From: Streptomyces sp. NBC_01304
GTDB lineage: Bacteria; Actinomycetota; Actinomycetes; Streptomycetales; Streptomycetaceae
Direction of reading: 5' to 3'
Length of the DNA stretch: 64,000 bases
Assembly: GCF_035975855.1 (NCBI RefSeq)
Contig: NZ_CP109055.1
Coordinates: 1,612,001-1,676,000, forward strand
The translations under genes were made by a program, and so were the position numbers. How positions within the stretch are numbered: the first letter of the stretch is position 1; every line of letters begins with the position of its first letter. Shown here piece after piece: positions 15,462-24,992 of the stretch. The notes beneath the pieces were generated by a model, which saw nothing but the letters and a program-made list of their open reading frames with translations, was not told the origin of the DNA and made no database searches.

Positions 15462-18374
15462 GTGCACAGGCTCCCTGCGGTATCCCCCTCCGAGATCTCT
15501 CAACTCGCACTCTGTTCAGCCGTTTTCCTGCCGGGCGATCCCGCACGGACGGGCCGGGTCGCGTTCTGGCGCCCGGACGGCGAGGCGCCCCCGGCCGTCG
15601 CGTCCGGCACCGCCGAAGCGCTGACCGTCGCCCTGCCCGACACCTCCGGAGCGGTCGAGCCGGTCGAGGTGCCCGCACTCGCGCTGCCCGTGCGTGAGGC
15701 GCTCGCGGTGCTCACGCGCGCGCGTGGCGTGCAGGGCGCCGCGCCGGCCGGCGCCTTCTGGGGTGCGGCGGCGCTGCTCGCGCTGCAACTTGCCGCACGC
15801 GGGCTGCTGTTGCCCGGCCTGTCCGCGACCGATCACGATGCCTGGCGGACCGGCCCGCTGGGCGCCGACGACCTGCAGCAGCTGCGCGACCTGGCCGCCG
15901 CGATGCCGCCCGCCGCGCACGCCGTGCCGCTCGCCGACGAGAGCGCCGGGCTGCGGCTGCCCGATCCCGAGCAGCTCCTGCGCCGTTTCCTCGACGCCGT
16001 CGCCGACACCCTGCCGCGCTCCCCCGCGGCTCCCCTGGCCAACGGCCATCCGGCGTTCGCGACCCGTGAGCCGCAGCGGATGCCCGAGCAGCGGGCCTGG
16101 GCCGCCGATGTGGCCGCCGGGCACGACGCGGGCGTACGCCTGTCGCTGCGCGTGGAGGTCCCGGGTCTCACACCTGACGCCGCCGAGGGTGCCGCACTGC
16201 CGTTCCGGGCCGTCCTGCAGCTGCACAGCGTCAGCGACCCCGCGCTCGTCGCCGACGCGGCCGACGTGTGGGCCGAATCCGGCCCGGCCGCACGCTCGTT
16301 CGGGCCGCGCAGCCGGCTGGACGCCCTGCTCGCGCTGCGCCGTGCCGCCCGCGCCTGGGCGCCGCTCGCACCGCTCCTTTCCGCCTCGGTGCCGGATGTC
16401 GTCGAGCTCGCGGACGAGGAGGTCGCCGAGCTGCTCGGTGAGGCCTCGCGCACCCTCGCGACCGTGGGTGTCGCTGTGCACTGGCCGAAGGAGCTGGCCC
16501 GGAAGCTCACCGCGCGTGCCGTCATCGGCCCGCCCGAGGCCCTCCGCGACGCGGCCGGCGACCCGATCGACGACAAGGAGGACGGCGGTTTCGCCGCGAA
16601 GGCGGCCTCCGACAGCCCGTCGTTCCTGTCGGCGGACGCCCTGCTCGCCTTCAACTGGAAGTTCGCGCTCGGCGGCCAACAGCTGACCCGCGCGGAACTC
16701 GACCAGCTCGCCGAGTCGAATCGCCCCCTGGTGCGGCTGCGTGATCAGTGGGTGCTCATCGACCCCGACGAGGCCCGCCTCGCGCAGGCCCAGGAGGACC
16801 GCAAGGTCACCCCGATCGACGCCCTGGGCGCCGTCCTCACGGGCTCCGCGGAGGTCGCGGGCCGCCGTGTCGAGGTCACGCCCACGGGCTGGCTGGCGAA
16901 CCTGCGCGGCCGCCTCGCGAACCCCGAGGGGGACACCTCGGTCCCGCAGCCTGCCGCGCTCACCGCGACGCTGCGCGACTACCAGCTGCGCGGCCTCAAC
17001 TGGCTGTCCACGATGACCTCGCTCGGCCTCGGCGGCTGCCTCGCCGACGACATGGGCCTCGGCAAGACCATCACCCTGATCGCCCTCCACCTGCACCGCC
17101 AGACCGAGGAAGCCTCCGCCGGCCCCACCCTGGTGGTCTGCCCGACCTCCCTCATGGGCAACTGGCAGCGCGAGATCGAGAAGTTCGCGCCCGGCACCCC
17201 CGTGCGCCGCTTCCACGGCGCCTCGCGCAGCCTCGACGACCTGGCCGCGGGCGAGTTCGTGCTCACCACGTACGGCACGATGCGCCTGGACGCGGCCCAA
17301 CTGGCCACCGTCACCTGGGGGATGGTCGTCACCGACGAGGCGCAGCACATCAAGAACCCCTACTCGGCGACCGCCAAGGAGCTGCGCACGATCGACGCCC
17401 GCGCGCGCGTGGCGCTCACCGGCACCCCCGTGGAGAACAATCTCTCCGAGCTGTGGGCGATCCTCGACTGGACCACCCCGGGGCTCCTCGGCAAGCTCGG
17501 CACCTTCCGCAGCCGTTACGCGAAGGCCGTCGAGGGCGGCAAGGACCCGGCCGCCGCCGAGCGTCTGTCCGCACTCGTACGCCCCTTCCTGCTGCGGCGC
17601 CGCAAGTCGGACCCCGGCATCGCGCCCGAGCTGCCGCCGAAGACCGAGACGGACCGCGCGGTCTCCCTCACCAAGGAGCAGGCGGGCCTGTACGAGGCCG
17701 TGGTGCGCGAGACGATGGAGGCGATCGCCGCCGCCGACGGCATGGAGCGACGCGGCCTGATCGTCAAGCTGCTCACCGGCCTGAAGCAGATCTGCAACCA
17801 CCCGGCGCAGTACCTCAAGGAGGACCGCCCGCAGATCGTCGGCCGCTCCGGGAAGCTGGAGCTCCTGGACGAGCTGCTCGACACGATCCTCGCCGAGGAC
17901 GGACGCGTCCTGGTCTTCACGCAGTACGTGCAGATGGCGCGGCTCATCGAGCGGCATCTGGCCAAGCGCGGCGTGGCCACCCAGTTCCTGCACGGCGGCA
18001 CGCCGATCCAGCGGCGCGAGGAGATGGTGAACCGCTTCCAGGACGGTGAAGTCCCGGTCTTCCTGCTGTCGTTGAAGGCGGCCGGCACCGGTCTGAACCT
18101 GACCCGCGCGGAACACGTCGTGCACTACGACCGCTGGTGGAACCCCGCCGTCGAGGCGCAGGCCACCGACCGCGCGTACCGCATCGGCCAGACCCAGCCG
18201 GTGCAGGTCCACCGGCTGATCGCGGAGGGCACCATCGAGGACCGCATCGCCGCGATGCTGGAGCGCAAGCGGGAGCTCGCGGACTCCGTCCTCGGCTCCG
18301 GCGAGGCCGCGCTCACCGAGCTGACCGACGCCGAGCTGGCCGACCTGGTCGAGCTGCGCGGAGGTGCCCGATGA
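15462..18374 (+). CDS. SNF2/SWI2-family helicase-like ATPase
   Basis: About 970 residues. The N-terminal half is the bacterial SNF2-associated region. The C-terminal half is the ATPase: motif I 'DDMGLGKT' (about 530), a DEAQ box in 'VVTDEAQHIKNP' (about 624), 'LTGTPVENNLSELWAILDW', and motif VI 'DRAYRIGQTQPVQVHRLIAEGT'. It should translocate on double-stranded DNA and remodel bound proteins; a role in repair or transcription is likely. The next gene, a SWIM protein, overlaps it by four bases, a conserved pairing. GTG 15462 is the best start I see, but an upstream TTG/ATG is not excluded. Confidence 0.92.
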   Translation: MHRLPAVSPSEISQLALCSAVFLPGDPARTGRVAFWRPDGEAPPAVASGTAEALTVALPDTSGAVEPVEVPALALPVREALAVLTRARGVQGAAPAGAFWGAAALLALQLAARGLLLPGLSATDHDAWRTGPLGADDLQQLRDLAAAMPPAAHAVPLADESAGLRLPDPEQLLRRFLDAVADTLPRSPAAPLANGHPAFATREPQRMPEQRAWAADVAAGHDAGVRLSLRVEVPGLTPDAAEGAALPFRAVLQLHSVSDPALVADAADVWAESGPAARSFGPRSRLDALLALRRAARAWAPLAPLLSASVPDVVELADEEVAELLGEASRTLATVGVAVHWPKELARKLTARAVIGPPEALRDAAGDPIDDKEDGGFAAKAASDSPSFLSADALLAFNWKFALGGQQLTRAELDQLAESNRPLVRLRDQWVLIDPDEARLAQAQEDRKVTPIDALGAVLTGSAEVAGRRVEVTPTGWLANLRGRLANPEGDTSVPQPAALTATLRDYQLRGLNWLSTMTSLGLGGCLADDMGLGKTITLIALHLHRQTEEASAGPTLVVCPTSLMGNWQREIEKFAPGTPVRRFHGASRSLDDLAAGEFVLTTYGTMRLDAAQLATVTWGMVVTDEAQHIKNPYSATAKELRTIDARARVALTGTPVENNLSELWAILDWTTPGLLGKLGTFRSRYAKAVEGGKDPAAAERLSALVRPFLLRRRKSDPGIAPELPPKTETDRAVSLTKEQAGLYEAVVRETMEAIAAADGMERRGLIVKLLTGLKQICNHPAQYLKEDRPQIVGRSGKLELLDELLDTILAEDGRVLVFTQYVQMARLIERHLAKRGVATQFLHGGTPIQRREEMVNRFQDGEVPVFLLSLKAAGTGLNLTRAEHVVHYDRWWNPAVEAQATDRAYRIGQTQPVQVHRLIAEGTIEDRIAAMLERKRELADSVLGSGEAALTELTDAELADLVELRGGAR

Positions 18375-19723
18375 GCGACGCGTACGACGACGTGGACGAG
18401 ACCCGAGAAGCCCGACAATCGCAGGAGGCCCACGACTTGCCCCAATCGCCCGAGAACGAGCGCACCTTCTCCGCACTGCCGCCCGCGCACGGCCGCGGTC
18501 TCGCCACCACCTGGTGGGGTCAGTCCTGGCTGAAGGCGCTGGAGGACACGGCGCTCGACAACCAGCAGACGAAGGCGGGCCGCCGCCTCGCGCGGGCGGG
18601 TGCGGTCGGCGCCGTGTCGGTGCGGCCGGGGCGGATCACGGCAGTGGTGGAGGACCGGGGGCGCAGCGCGTTCCGCTCCGACGTGCTGCTGCAGCGCCTT
18701 TCGGACGACGAGTGGGACCGGTTCCTCGACATGGCCGTCGAGCGCGCCGGGCACATCGCGGCGCTCCTGGACCGGGAGATGCCGCCGCACCTGGTCGAGG
18801 ACGCGGCGGCCGCGGGCGTCGAACTCCTGCCGGGCATAGGCGACCTGGAGCCCGAGTGCACCTGTGAGGCGTGGGACCACTGCGCGCACACCGCCGCGCT
18901 CTGCTACCAGGTGGCGCGCCTGCTCGACCAGGATCCCTTCGTGCTGCTCCTGATGCGCGGGCGCGGTGAGCGGGAGCTGCTCGACGAGTTGCAGGTACGC
19001 AGTGTCTCGCGGGCCGCGCCCGACGAGTCGGCCCCCGAGGAGGCGGAGGACGCCCCGGTGGGCGTGGCCGCCGACGAGGCGTACGCGACCGGCGCCATCC
19101 TGCCCCCGCTGCCCGCTCCCCCGCCGCTGCCGCAGGCGCCCGGCACCCCGCCGGCCCTGGACACCGAGACCGAGCCCGCCGCGGGCCTCGACGTCGGGGC
19201 GCTGGAGTTCCTGGCCGCACGGGCCGCCGCGGAGGCGCACCGGCTGCTCGCCGAGGCGCTGGCTCCCGGGCACGAAGGGCAGCCCCTCGACGCGGAGTTG
19301 ACCGAGCAGCAGGACGCGGTACGGCTCGCGGCGACCGAGGCCGATGCGGCGGCGGACCCGGCCGTTCTGGCACGCCTCGCGTCCGGCACGGGCCGGGACC
19401 GTGAGGGGCTGCAGCTGGCCGTGCGGGCCTGGGAGTTCGGCGGGGCGCCCGCCCTGTGCGTACTCGAAGAGGAGTGGGCGGTGCAGGGCGACGCGTCGGC
19501 ACGCGCGCGTGCCGCACTGGATGCGGCCTGGGACGAGGACGAGCGGCCGCCGCTGAAGGCCGCCCGCAATCGCTGGACGGTCGTCGGCACCGACGCCCAG
19601 CTGCGGCTCGGCCAGGACGGACGCTGGTGGCCCTACCGCAAGGAGCGCGGCCGCTGGGCCCCGGCGGGCCCGGCGGCGCAGGACCCGGCCGCGGCGCTGG
19701 CCGCGGTCACCGGGGGCGAATGA
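18371..19723 (+). CDS. SWIM zinc-finger protein, partner of SNF2 ATPase
   Basis: The predicted protein has 450 residues. Its N-terminal domain ('ATTWWGQSWLKALEDT') is found in SNF2-linked bacterial proteins. A SWIM finger at about 163-173, 'CTCEAWDHCAH', fits CxCx(n)CxH. A Pro/Ala-rich linker and a helical C-terminus follow. The ATG overlaps the SNF2 stop (ATGA), so the two are translationally coupled and probably form one complex, with SWIM providing DNA or protein recognition. The terminator at 19803 follows the operon. Confidence 0.9.
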   Translation: MSDAYDDVDETREARQSQEAHDLPQSPENERTFSALPPAHGRGLATTWWGQSWLKALEDTALDNQQTKAGRRLARAGAVGAVSVRPGRITAVVEDRGRSAFRSDVLLQRLSDDEWDRFLDMAVERAGHIAALLDREMPPHLVEDAAAAGVELLPGIGDLEPECTCEAWDHCAHTAALCYQVARLLDQDPFVLLLMRGRGERELLDELQVRSVSRAAPDESAPEEAEDAPVGVAADEAYATGAILPPLPAPPPLPQAPGTPPALDTETEPAAGLDVGALEFLAARAAAEAHRLLAEALAPGHEGQPLDAELTEQQDAVRLAATEADAAADPAVLARLASGTGRDREGLQLAVRAWEFGGAPALCVLEEEWAVQGDASARARAALDAAWDEDERPPLKAARNRWTVVGTDAQLRLGQDGRWWPYRKERGRWAPAGPAAQDPAAALAAVTGGE

Positions 19724-19802
19724 CCGCGACGCACCGGAGGACCCACCCTCCGTACGGACATAGCAGGCATACACCCCAACGTGCCAGAAGACAGCCGTAG
19801 TT

Positions 19803-19841
19803 GAAGTCGGCGCCTCCCCTTCCCAAGGAGGCGCCGACTTC
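19803..19841 (+). terminator. Hairpin terminator after SNF2-SWIM operon
   Basis: A perfect 15 bp stem, GAAGTCGGCGCCTCC (19803-19817) with its complement at 19827-19841, and a 9-base loop. It lies 80 bp after the SWIM stop and 95 bp before the next gene. Confidence 0.85.
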
Positions 19842-19935
19842 GCGTCTCCTGGCGTTCACCTGACGGCCGCCCGGCGTTGGGCTGGACCTTCGAAGGTGAC
19901 TGCGCAGCCATACGTACGTGTCACAGGAGGCCCGA

Positions 19936-21303
19936 ATGTCCCCGCACGCCCCGCACCGGCGGTCCGCTCTGCAGCGGCGCAGCATCCGCCGTTCCGTCGC
20001 CGTCGGTGTGCCGGTCGCCGTGCTCGCCGCGATCGCGGTGGCCGGAACCGCGACCGGCGTGCAGGCCCCTGCCACCGCCGCCCCCGAGGTGACCGGCAGC
20101 GCGACCCTGCCGGACCTGCCGCTCGCTCGGTTCAGCAACGAGCTGCTGCCCGGCACGGTCGCCGACGACCGGGGCGTCGACCTGGGCGGCATCGGCAGCG
20201 ATCTGTACCCGGCCGGCCGCAAGGGCGAGTTCTGGACGGTGACCGACCGCGGCCCCAACGGCCAGATCAAGGTCGACGGCAAGAAGCGCCGCACCTTCCC
20301 GGTGCCGGGCTTCGATCCGGCGATCGTGAAGATCCGGGTTTCCGGCGACCGCGTGAAGGTGCTCGACGCGCTCCCGATCACCACGGCGAGCGGCAAGGCG
20401 GTCACCGGCCTGCCCAACCAGGAGGGCCGCGACGAGGCGCCGTACACCTATGACGCCCGGACCCCGCTCACGTACGACCCGAACGGCCTCGACACCGAGG
20501 GCATCGTGCGGGCCCACGACGGGAGCTTCTGGCTCGTCGACGAGTACGGCCCCTCCCTGGTGCATGTCTCCGCGCGCGGCAAGGTGCTCACCCGGTACGT
20601 GCCCGAGGGCCTGAAGCTGACCGGCGCGGACTACCCCGTGGTCGAGGCGCTGCCCGGCGTGCTGCTGCACCGCAAGACCAACCGCGGCTTCGAGGGCCTG
20701 GCCCAACTGCCTGGCGGCGACCTGGTGATGGCGGTGCAGAGCCCGCTGTCGCTGCCCGACCAGGACGCGGGCGAGGCCTCGCGGACGGCGCGGCTGCTGC
20801 GGTTCTCACCGCGCAAGGAGCAGGTGACCGCGGAGTACGCGTACCGCTTCGACCCGGTGGACTTGGTCGACCCGAGCGAGGACGACACGTCCGAGCTGAA
20901 GATCTCCTCCGTGGTGGCCATCGGCGACGACACCCTGCTCGTGCAGGAGCGCACCGACAAGGCGGCCCGGCTGCAGCGCGTACGCCTTGACCGGAAGGCG
21001 AACATCCTCGGTGGGGCCTGGGACGACCCCGCCACCTCCCCCGCCCTGGAGCAGCTCGATGACCCGGCCGGGCAGGGCGTGCCCGTCCTCAAGAAGCGCC
21101 TGGTCGTCGACCTGGGCGCGGTGAAGGGCGTGCCCGGGAAGATCGAGGGCGTCGCGCTCGCAGGCCGCAACACCCTGGCCCTGATCAACGACAACGACTT
21201 CGGCATGAGCGACGGGCCCGAGGCCTTCGACGCCGACGGCCGGCTCGTGGACAGCGGCCTGGAGACCTCCGTGACGCACGTGAAGGTCCCCAAGGGCTGG
21301 TGA
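19936..21303 (+). CDS. Secreted esterase-like/phytase-like beta-propeller protein
   Basis: This 455-residue protein has an Arg-rich n-region, a hydrophobic stretch and an 'ATAAPE' cleavage area (about 38-45), so it is exported by Sec or Tat. The mature part is the 'esterase-like activity of phytase' family (COG4222 type), a predicted beta-propeller, with 'FWTVTDRGPNG', 'DTEGIVRAHDGSFWLVDEYGPS', 'RGFEGLAQLPGG' and 'KIEGVALAGRNTLALINDNDFG'. AGGAGG at 19925-19930 fixes the ATG at 19936. Probable role: extracellular phosphoester or ester hydrolysis. Monocistronic. Confidence 0.85.
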   Translation: MSPHAPHRRSALQRRSIRRSVAVGVPVAVLAAIAVAGTATGVQAPATAAPEVTGSATLPDLPLARFSNELLPGTVADDRGVDLGGIGSDLYPAGRKGEFWTVTDRGPNGQIKVDGKKRRTFPVPGFDPAIVKIRVSGDRVKVLDALPITTASGKAVTGLPNQEGRDEAPYTYDARTPLTYDPNGLDTEGIVRAHDGSFWLVDEYGPSLVHVSARGKVLTRYVPEGLKLTGADYPVVEALPGVLLHRKTNRGFEGLAQLPGGDLVMAVQSPLSLPDQDAGEASRTARLLRFSPRKEQVTAEYAYRFDPVDLVDPSEDDTSELKISSVVAIGDDTLLVQERTDKAARLQRVRLDRKANILGGAWDDPATSPALEQLDDPAGQGVPVLKKRLVVDLGAVKGVPGKIEGVALAGRNTLALINDNDFGMSDGPEAFDADGRLVDSGLETSVTHVKVPKGW

Positions 21304-21331
21304 GTACGGACCGCCGGGCAACCTCGTCCCG

Positions 21332-21931
21332 CTAGGGAGCCACGTCGCTCCCGGCTTCGAGGAGGTCGGTGGGCAACGCGGACAGGAAGTCGGTCGGCAG
21401 GTCGGTGGGGAAGCCGGTCGGGAAGCCGGAGGGCAGTCCCGAGGGGAACTCGGTGGGGAAGTCGGACGGGAACCCCGAAGGAAGCCCCGAGGGGAAGCCC
21501 GACGGCAGCTCGGTGGGGATCCCGCTCGGAATGCCCACCGACGGGCTCGACCCGGGCGGCTTCTTGCCCGGCGGATCGTCGTCGTCCCCGGTCACCACGA
21601 AGACCACGGCGGCGATCGCCCCGAGTCCCACGAGCACCGCGAGCAGCACGAAGAGCAGGTTCCGCCGCCCCGGCCCCGGCCCCGACGGCGGCGGTTCCTG
21701 CCACTGCGGGTCGCCGCCACCCGGCGGGCCGTATCCGCCACCGCCGGGCCCACCGGGCGCGCCGTATCCCCCGGCGCCCTGCGTCGGGGGGTACCCCGGT
21801 CCGTAGGCCGGTGCTTGGTCCGGTCCTTGATTCGGTCCTCGGTTCCATCCGTCGTTCGGCTCGTCCGAGGGTGAGCCGAAGCCACCCCCGGGCGGGTTCG
21901 GCGGGGGCGGGGGAACGGGCGGCATGGCCAT
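21332..21931 (-). CDS. Pro/Gly-rich single-span membrane protein with tetrapeptide repeat tail
   Basis: The predicted protein has 199 residues. A cytoplasmic Pro/Gly/Tyr-rich N-terminus (1-90) leads to one transmembrane helix (about 96-120, 'LLFVLLAVLVGLGAIAAVVFVV'). The outside tail is built of about fourteen tetrapeptides of pattern P-(S/T)-(G/D/E)-(F/L/I), from about 142 to 196. Similar low-complexity membrane proteins occur in Streptomyces; no function is known. The tail is likely an extended cell-wall spacer. Start at 21931 or the ATG two codons later. Confidence 0.65.
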   Translation of the reverse strand: MAMPPVPPPPPNPPGGGFGSPSDEPNDGWNRGPNQGPDQAPAYGPGYPPTQGAGGYGAPGGPGGGGYGPPGGGDPQWQEPPPSGPGPGRRNLLFVLLAVLVGLGAIAAVVFVVTGDDDDPPGKKPPGSSPSVGIPSGIPTELPSGFPSGLPSGFPSDFPTEFPSGLPSGFPTGFPTDLPTDFLSALPTDLLEAGSDVAP

Positions 21932-22050
21932 AACGCCAAGAGTCGGCCATATTCGGTCACGACGCGACCCTTGTACGGAAGTTGGCGAGTGCGGGAAGCG
22001 GATCGACGGGCTCAGCCACGCGCCCCGTCCCGCACCCTGCCCCGCCCCGC

Positions 22051-22075
22051 CCGTCCCGTCCCGTCCCGTCCCGTC
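22051..22075. repeat. Pentanucleotide repeat (CCGTC)5
   Basis: Five perfect copies of CCGTC lie between the xylA stop and the membrane-protein gene start. It is a simple repeat that could vary by slippage; no further meaning is seen. Confidence 0.8.
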
Positions 22076-22081
22076 CCACAA

Positions 22082-23254
22082 TCAGCCACGCACCCCCAGC
22101 AGATGATCCATCGCCAGCTGGTCGAGCCGCTCGAAGCCCATCCCGCGCTCGGCGGCCGCGGTGACGTCGAACTCCTCGTAGGCGGTGCGGTCCGCGAGGA
22201 GTGCCGCGAGGCCGTCCGCCGCGGTGGGCGTGGCCAGTTCGTCGAGGCCGGCGGCGCGCAGCGCCTCCTGGACCTCCGGGTCGTCGCGGAACGCGGCGGT
22301 CCGCTCGCGCAGGATCAGATAGTTGCGCATGCAGCCCGCGGCCGACGCCCACACCCCGTCGTAGTCCTCGGTGCGCGGCGGCTTGAAGTCGAAGTGGCGC
22401 GGGCCCTCGTATCCGGCGGATTCGAGCAGGTCGACGAGCCAGAACGCGGAGCGCACATCGCCGGCGCCGAAGCGCAGGTCCTGGTCGTACTTGATGCCGG
22501 TCTGGCCGTTCAGGTCGATGTGGAAGAGCTTGCCCGCCCACAGGGCCTGGGCTATGGAGTGCGGGAAGTTGAGGCCGGCCATCTGCTCGTGGCCGACCTC
22601 GGGGTTCACTCCGTACAGGTCGGGGCGCTCCAGGCGTTCGATGAAGGCGAGGGCGTGGCCGACGGTGGGGAGCAGGATGTCGCCGCGCGGCTCGTTCGGC
22701 TTGGGCTCGATGGCGAAGCGCAGGTCGTAGCCCTGCTCGAGGACGTACTCGCCGAGCAGGTCGAAGGCTTCCTTCATGCGGTCCAGGGCCACCCGGACGT
22801 CCTTGGCGGCACCCGACTCCGCGCCCTCGCGGCCGCCCCAGGCCACGTACGTCCGCGCGCCGAGCTCGGCGGCGAGGTCGATGTTGCGGATCGTCTTGCG
22901 CAGGGCGAAGCGGCGTACGTCGCGGTCGTTCGACGTGAAGCCGCCGTCCTTGAACACGGGGTGCGTGAACAGGTTCGTGGTGGCCATCGGGACGATGAGC
23001 CCGGTCGCGTCGAGGGCCTGCCGGAAGCGCTTGACGTGAGCCTCGCGCTCGGTGTCCGAGGCGCCGAAGGGGATCAGGTCGTCGTCGTGGAACGTGACGC
23101 CGTACGCGCCGAGTTCGGCGAGCCGCTGCACGCTCTCGACCGGATCGAGGGCGGCCCGGGTCGCCTCGCCGAAGGGGTCACGGCCCTGCCAGCCGACGGT
23201 CCACAGGCCGAAGCTGAACTTGTCCTCGGGGGTGGGCTGGTAGCGGGGATGCAT
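22082..23254 (-). CDS. xylA: Xylose isomerase
   Basis: This 390-residue class I xylose (glucose) isomerase interconverts D-xylose and D-xylulose using two divalent metals. Conserved parts are present: '[13 protein letters not shown]' (catalytic His and Asp), '[20 protein letters not shown]' (metal Glu), '[16 protein letters not shown]', '[11 protein letters not shown]' and '[14 protein letters not shown]'. The length matches Streptomyces enzymes. ATG 23254 has AGGAG eight bases upstream and gives the known '[16 protein letters not shown]' start. It is divergent from xylB across a 174 bp control region and feeds the xylose released by the xylanolytic genes further right. Confidence 0.97.
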   Translation of the reverse strand: MHPRYQPTPEDKFSFGLWTVGWQGRDPFGEATRAALDPVESVQRLAELGAYGVTFHDDDLIPFGASDTEREAHVKRFRQALDATGLIVPMATTNLFTHPVFKDGGFTSNDRDVRRFALRKTIRNIDLAAELGARTYVAWGGREGAESGAAKDVRVALDRMKEAFDLLGEYVLEQGYDLRFAIEPKPNEPRGDILLPTVGHALAFIERLERPDLYGVNPEVGHEQMAGLNFPHSIAQALWAGKLFHIDLNGQTGIKYDQDLRFGAGDVRSAFWLVDLLESAGYEGPRHFDFKPPRTEDYDGVWASAAGCMRNYLILRERTAAFRDDPEVQEALRAAGLDELATPTAADGLAALLADRTAYEEFDVTAAAERGMGFERLDQLAMDHLLGVRG

Positions 23255-23428
23255 CGCGGCGACTCCTTCATGGATGCGGTGTGCGGAGTATTTCGTCATC
23301 GCCCTTAACAAATTAGTATCCGTAGCCATCGCTGGGAAGATGTCTTCGCCCGGAAGACGTCATCGCTGGGAACACTTCATTGCTGAGAAGACGGCGCCGG
23401 CCGTCGAGTGGCCCGAACGGAGAGACCC
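23255..23428. promoter_or_regulatory. xylA-xylB divergent control region with repeated elements
   Basis: The gap holds CATCGCTGGGAA twice exactly (23327-23338 and 23361-23372), a third near copy CATTGCTGAGAA (23379-23390), and an inverted repeat GTCTTC-N5-GAAGAC (23342-23358). Next to these is a very AT-rich block around 23305-23320 (TTAACAAATTAGTATC), unusual in this genome. Its minus-strand reading CTAATTTGTT is reminiscent of a xylO half site. The likely binding factor is the ROK regulator encoded behind xylB. Confidence 0.65.
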
Positions 23429-24886
23429 ATGTCAGAGGCCGACGGTCCGTTCGTCGCCGGGGTGGACAGCTCGACGCAGTCCACCAAAGTGCTGATCGTC
23501 GACGCGGCGACGGGACACGTGGTGGCGCGCGGACAGGCCCCGCACACCGTGTCGCCGGGAGCGGACGGCGGGGGCCGGGAGAGCGATCCCCGGCAGTGGT
23601 GGGAGGCGCTCGTCGAGGCGGTACGCCGCTGTGGTCCTGCCGCGCACCAGGTGGCCGCGGTGTCCGTCGGCGGGCAGCAGCACGGCCTTGTCACGCTGGG
23701 CTCGGACGGTGCGCCGGTACGGCCCGCGCTGCTCTGGAACGATGTGCGTCCGGCGCCTCAGAGCGAGCGGCTGATCGAGGAGTTCGGCGGGGCGAAGGCC
23801 TGGGCGGAGCGGATCGGGAGCGTGCCGGGGCCCGCGTTCACCGTGGCCAAGTGGGCCTGGCTGTGCGCGCACGAGCCCGAGGCCGCGGCGGCCACGGCGG
23901 CGGTGCGGCTCCCGCACGACTACCTCACCGAACGGCTCACGGGCGACGGCACCACGGACCGCGGCGATGCCTCCGGGACCGGGTGGTGGGCCGCGGCCAC
24001 GGAGGCGTACGACGAGGAGATCCTCGCGCGCGTGGGTCTCGATCCGGCGCTCCTGCCGAGGGTCGTACGTCCCGGCGAGGTCGCCGGGACCGTGCGCGGG
24101 CTGCCCGAACTGCCCTTTTCCCGCGGCGTTTTGGTGGCGCCCGGCACGGGTGACAACGCGGCCGCGGCGCTCGGACTCGGGCTGCGGCCCGGCACCCCGG
24201 TGCTCAGCCTCGGGACCTCCGGGACGGTGTACGCCGTGTCGCGACGCCCGGCCGCCGACGCGAGCGGCACCGTGGCGGGCTTCGCCGACGCGCGCGGCGA
24301 CTGGCTGCCGCTGGCCTGCACCCTCAACTGCACGCTCGCCGTCGACCGGGTCGCGGCCCTGCTCGGCCGCGACCGCGAGGCGGTGGAGGCGGGCGGGACC
24401 GTGACGGTGCTGCCGTTCCTGGACGGCGAGCGCACCCCCAATCTGCCGGGCGCCTCGGGCCTGCTGCACGGTTTGCGGCACGACACCTCGCCGGGGCAGA
24501 TCCTCCAAGCGGCTTACGACGGGGCGGTGTTCGCGCTCCTGAAGGCGCTCGACCTGGTGCTCGCGACGGATCCGGGCGGGGCCCCGAGCGCCGAGGACTC
24601 CGCGCTGCTCCTGATCGGCGGCGGGGCGCGCGGCAACGCGTGGCAGCAGACGGTGCGGCGGCTCTCGGGGCGTGCGGTGCAGGTGCCGCAGGCGGACGAG
24701 TTGGTCGCGCTCGGCGCCGCGGCGCAGGCCGCGGGCCTGCTCACCGGGGAGGACCCGGCGGCGGTGGCGCGCCGCTGGGGCACGGCGCGCGGGCCGGTGC
24801 TCGAACCGGTCGAGCGGGACGAGGCGGCGCTGGAACGGATCGCCGGGGTGCTCGGGGATGCCGGCGCGCTGCTGGGGCGGGGGTGA
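23429..24886 (+). CDS. xylB: Xylulokinase
   Basis: This 485-residue FGGY-family kinase phosphorylates D-xylulose with ATP to give xylulose 5-phosphate for the pentose phosphate pathway. It shows the N-terminal phosphate-binding 'AGVDSSTQSTKVLIVD', substrate-site 'GGQQHGLV', catalytic-region 'GTGDNAAAALGLG', 'LSLGTSGTVY', and the C-terminal 'LLIGGGARGNAWQQ' ATP-binding segment. ATG 23429 follows GGAGAG by four bases; a GTG at 23408 is possible but weaker. The ROK gene follows 106 bp downstream in the same direction. Confidence 0.96.
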   Translation: MSEADGPFVAGVDSSTQSTKVLIVDAATGHVVARGQAPHTVSPGADGGGRESDPRQWWEALVEAVRRCGPAAHQVAAVSVGGQQHGLVTLGSDGAPVRPALLWNDVRPAPQSERLIEEFGGAKAWAERIGSVPGPAFTVAKWAWLCAHEPEAAAATAAVRLPHDYLTERLTGDGTTDRGDASGTGWWAAATEAYDEEILARVGLDPALLPRVVRPGEVAGTVRGLPELPFSRGVLVAPGTGDNAAAALGLGLRPGTPVLSLGTSGTVYAVSRRPAADASGTVAGFADARGDWLPLACTLNCTLAVDRVAALLGRDREAVEAGGTVTVLPFLDGERTPNLPGASGLLHGLRHDTSPGQILQAAYDGAVFALLKALDLVLATDPGGAPSAEDSALLLIGGGARGNAWQQTVRRLSGRAVQVPQADELVALGAAAQAAGLLTGEDPAAVARRWGTARGPVLEPVERDEAALERIAGVLGDAGALLGRG

Positions 24887-24992
24887 CCGGCATGCGCGCG
24901 GTCCCGCTCAACTCCCCTGTCCTGTACGCCCGTACACGCAGCCAGAAGCACCACGCACGCCTGCCCCGCACTCCGGAAAGAAGCTGATCCCC

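Noticed and set aside
15516..18476. 986-codon frame antisense to the SNF2 gene
   Set aside because: It is a by-product of GC-rich codons; no motifs, no ribosome site, while the plus strand has all helicase motifs.
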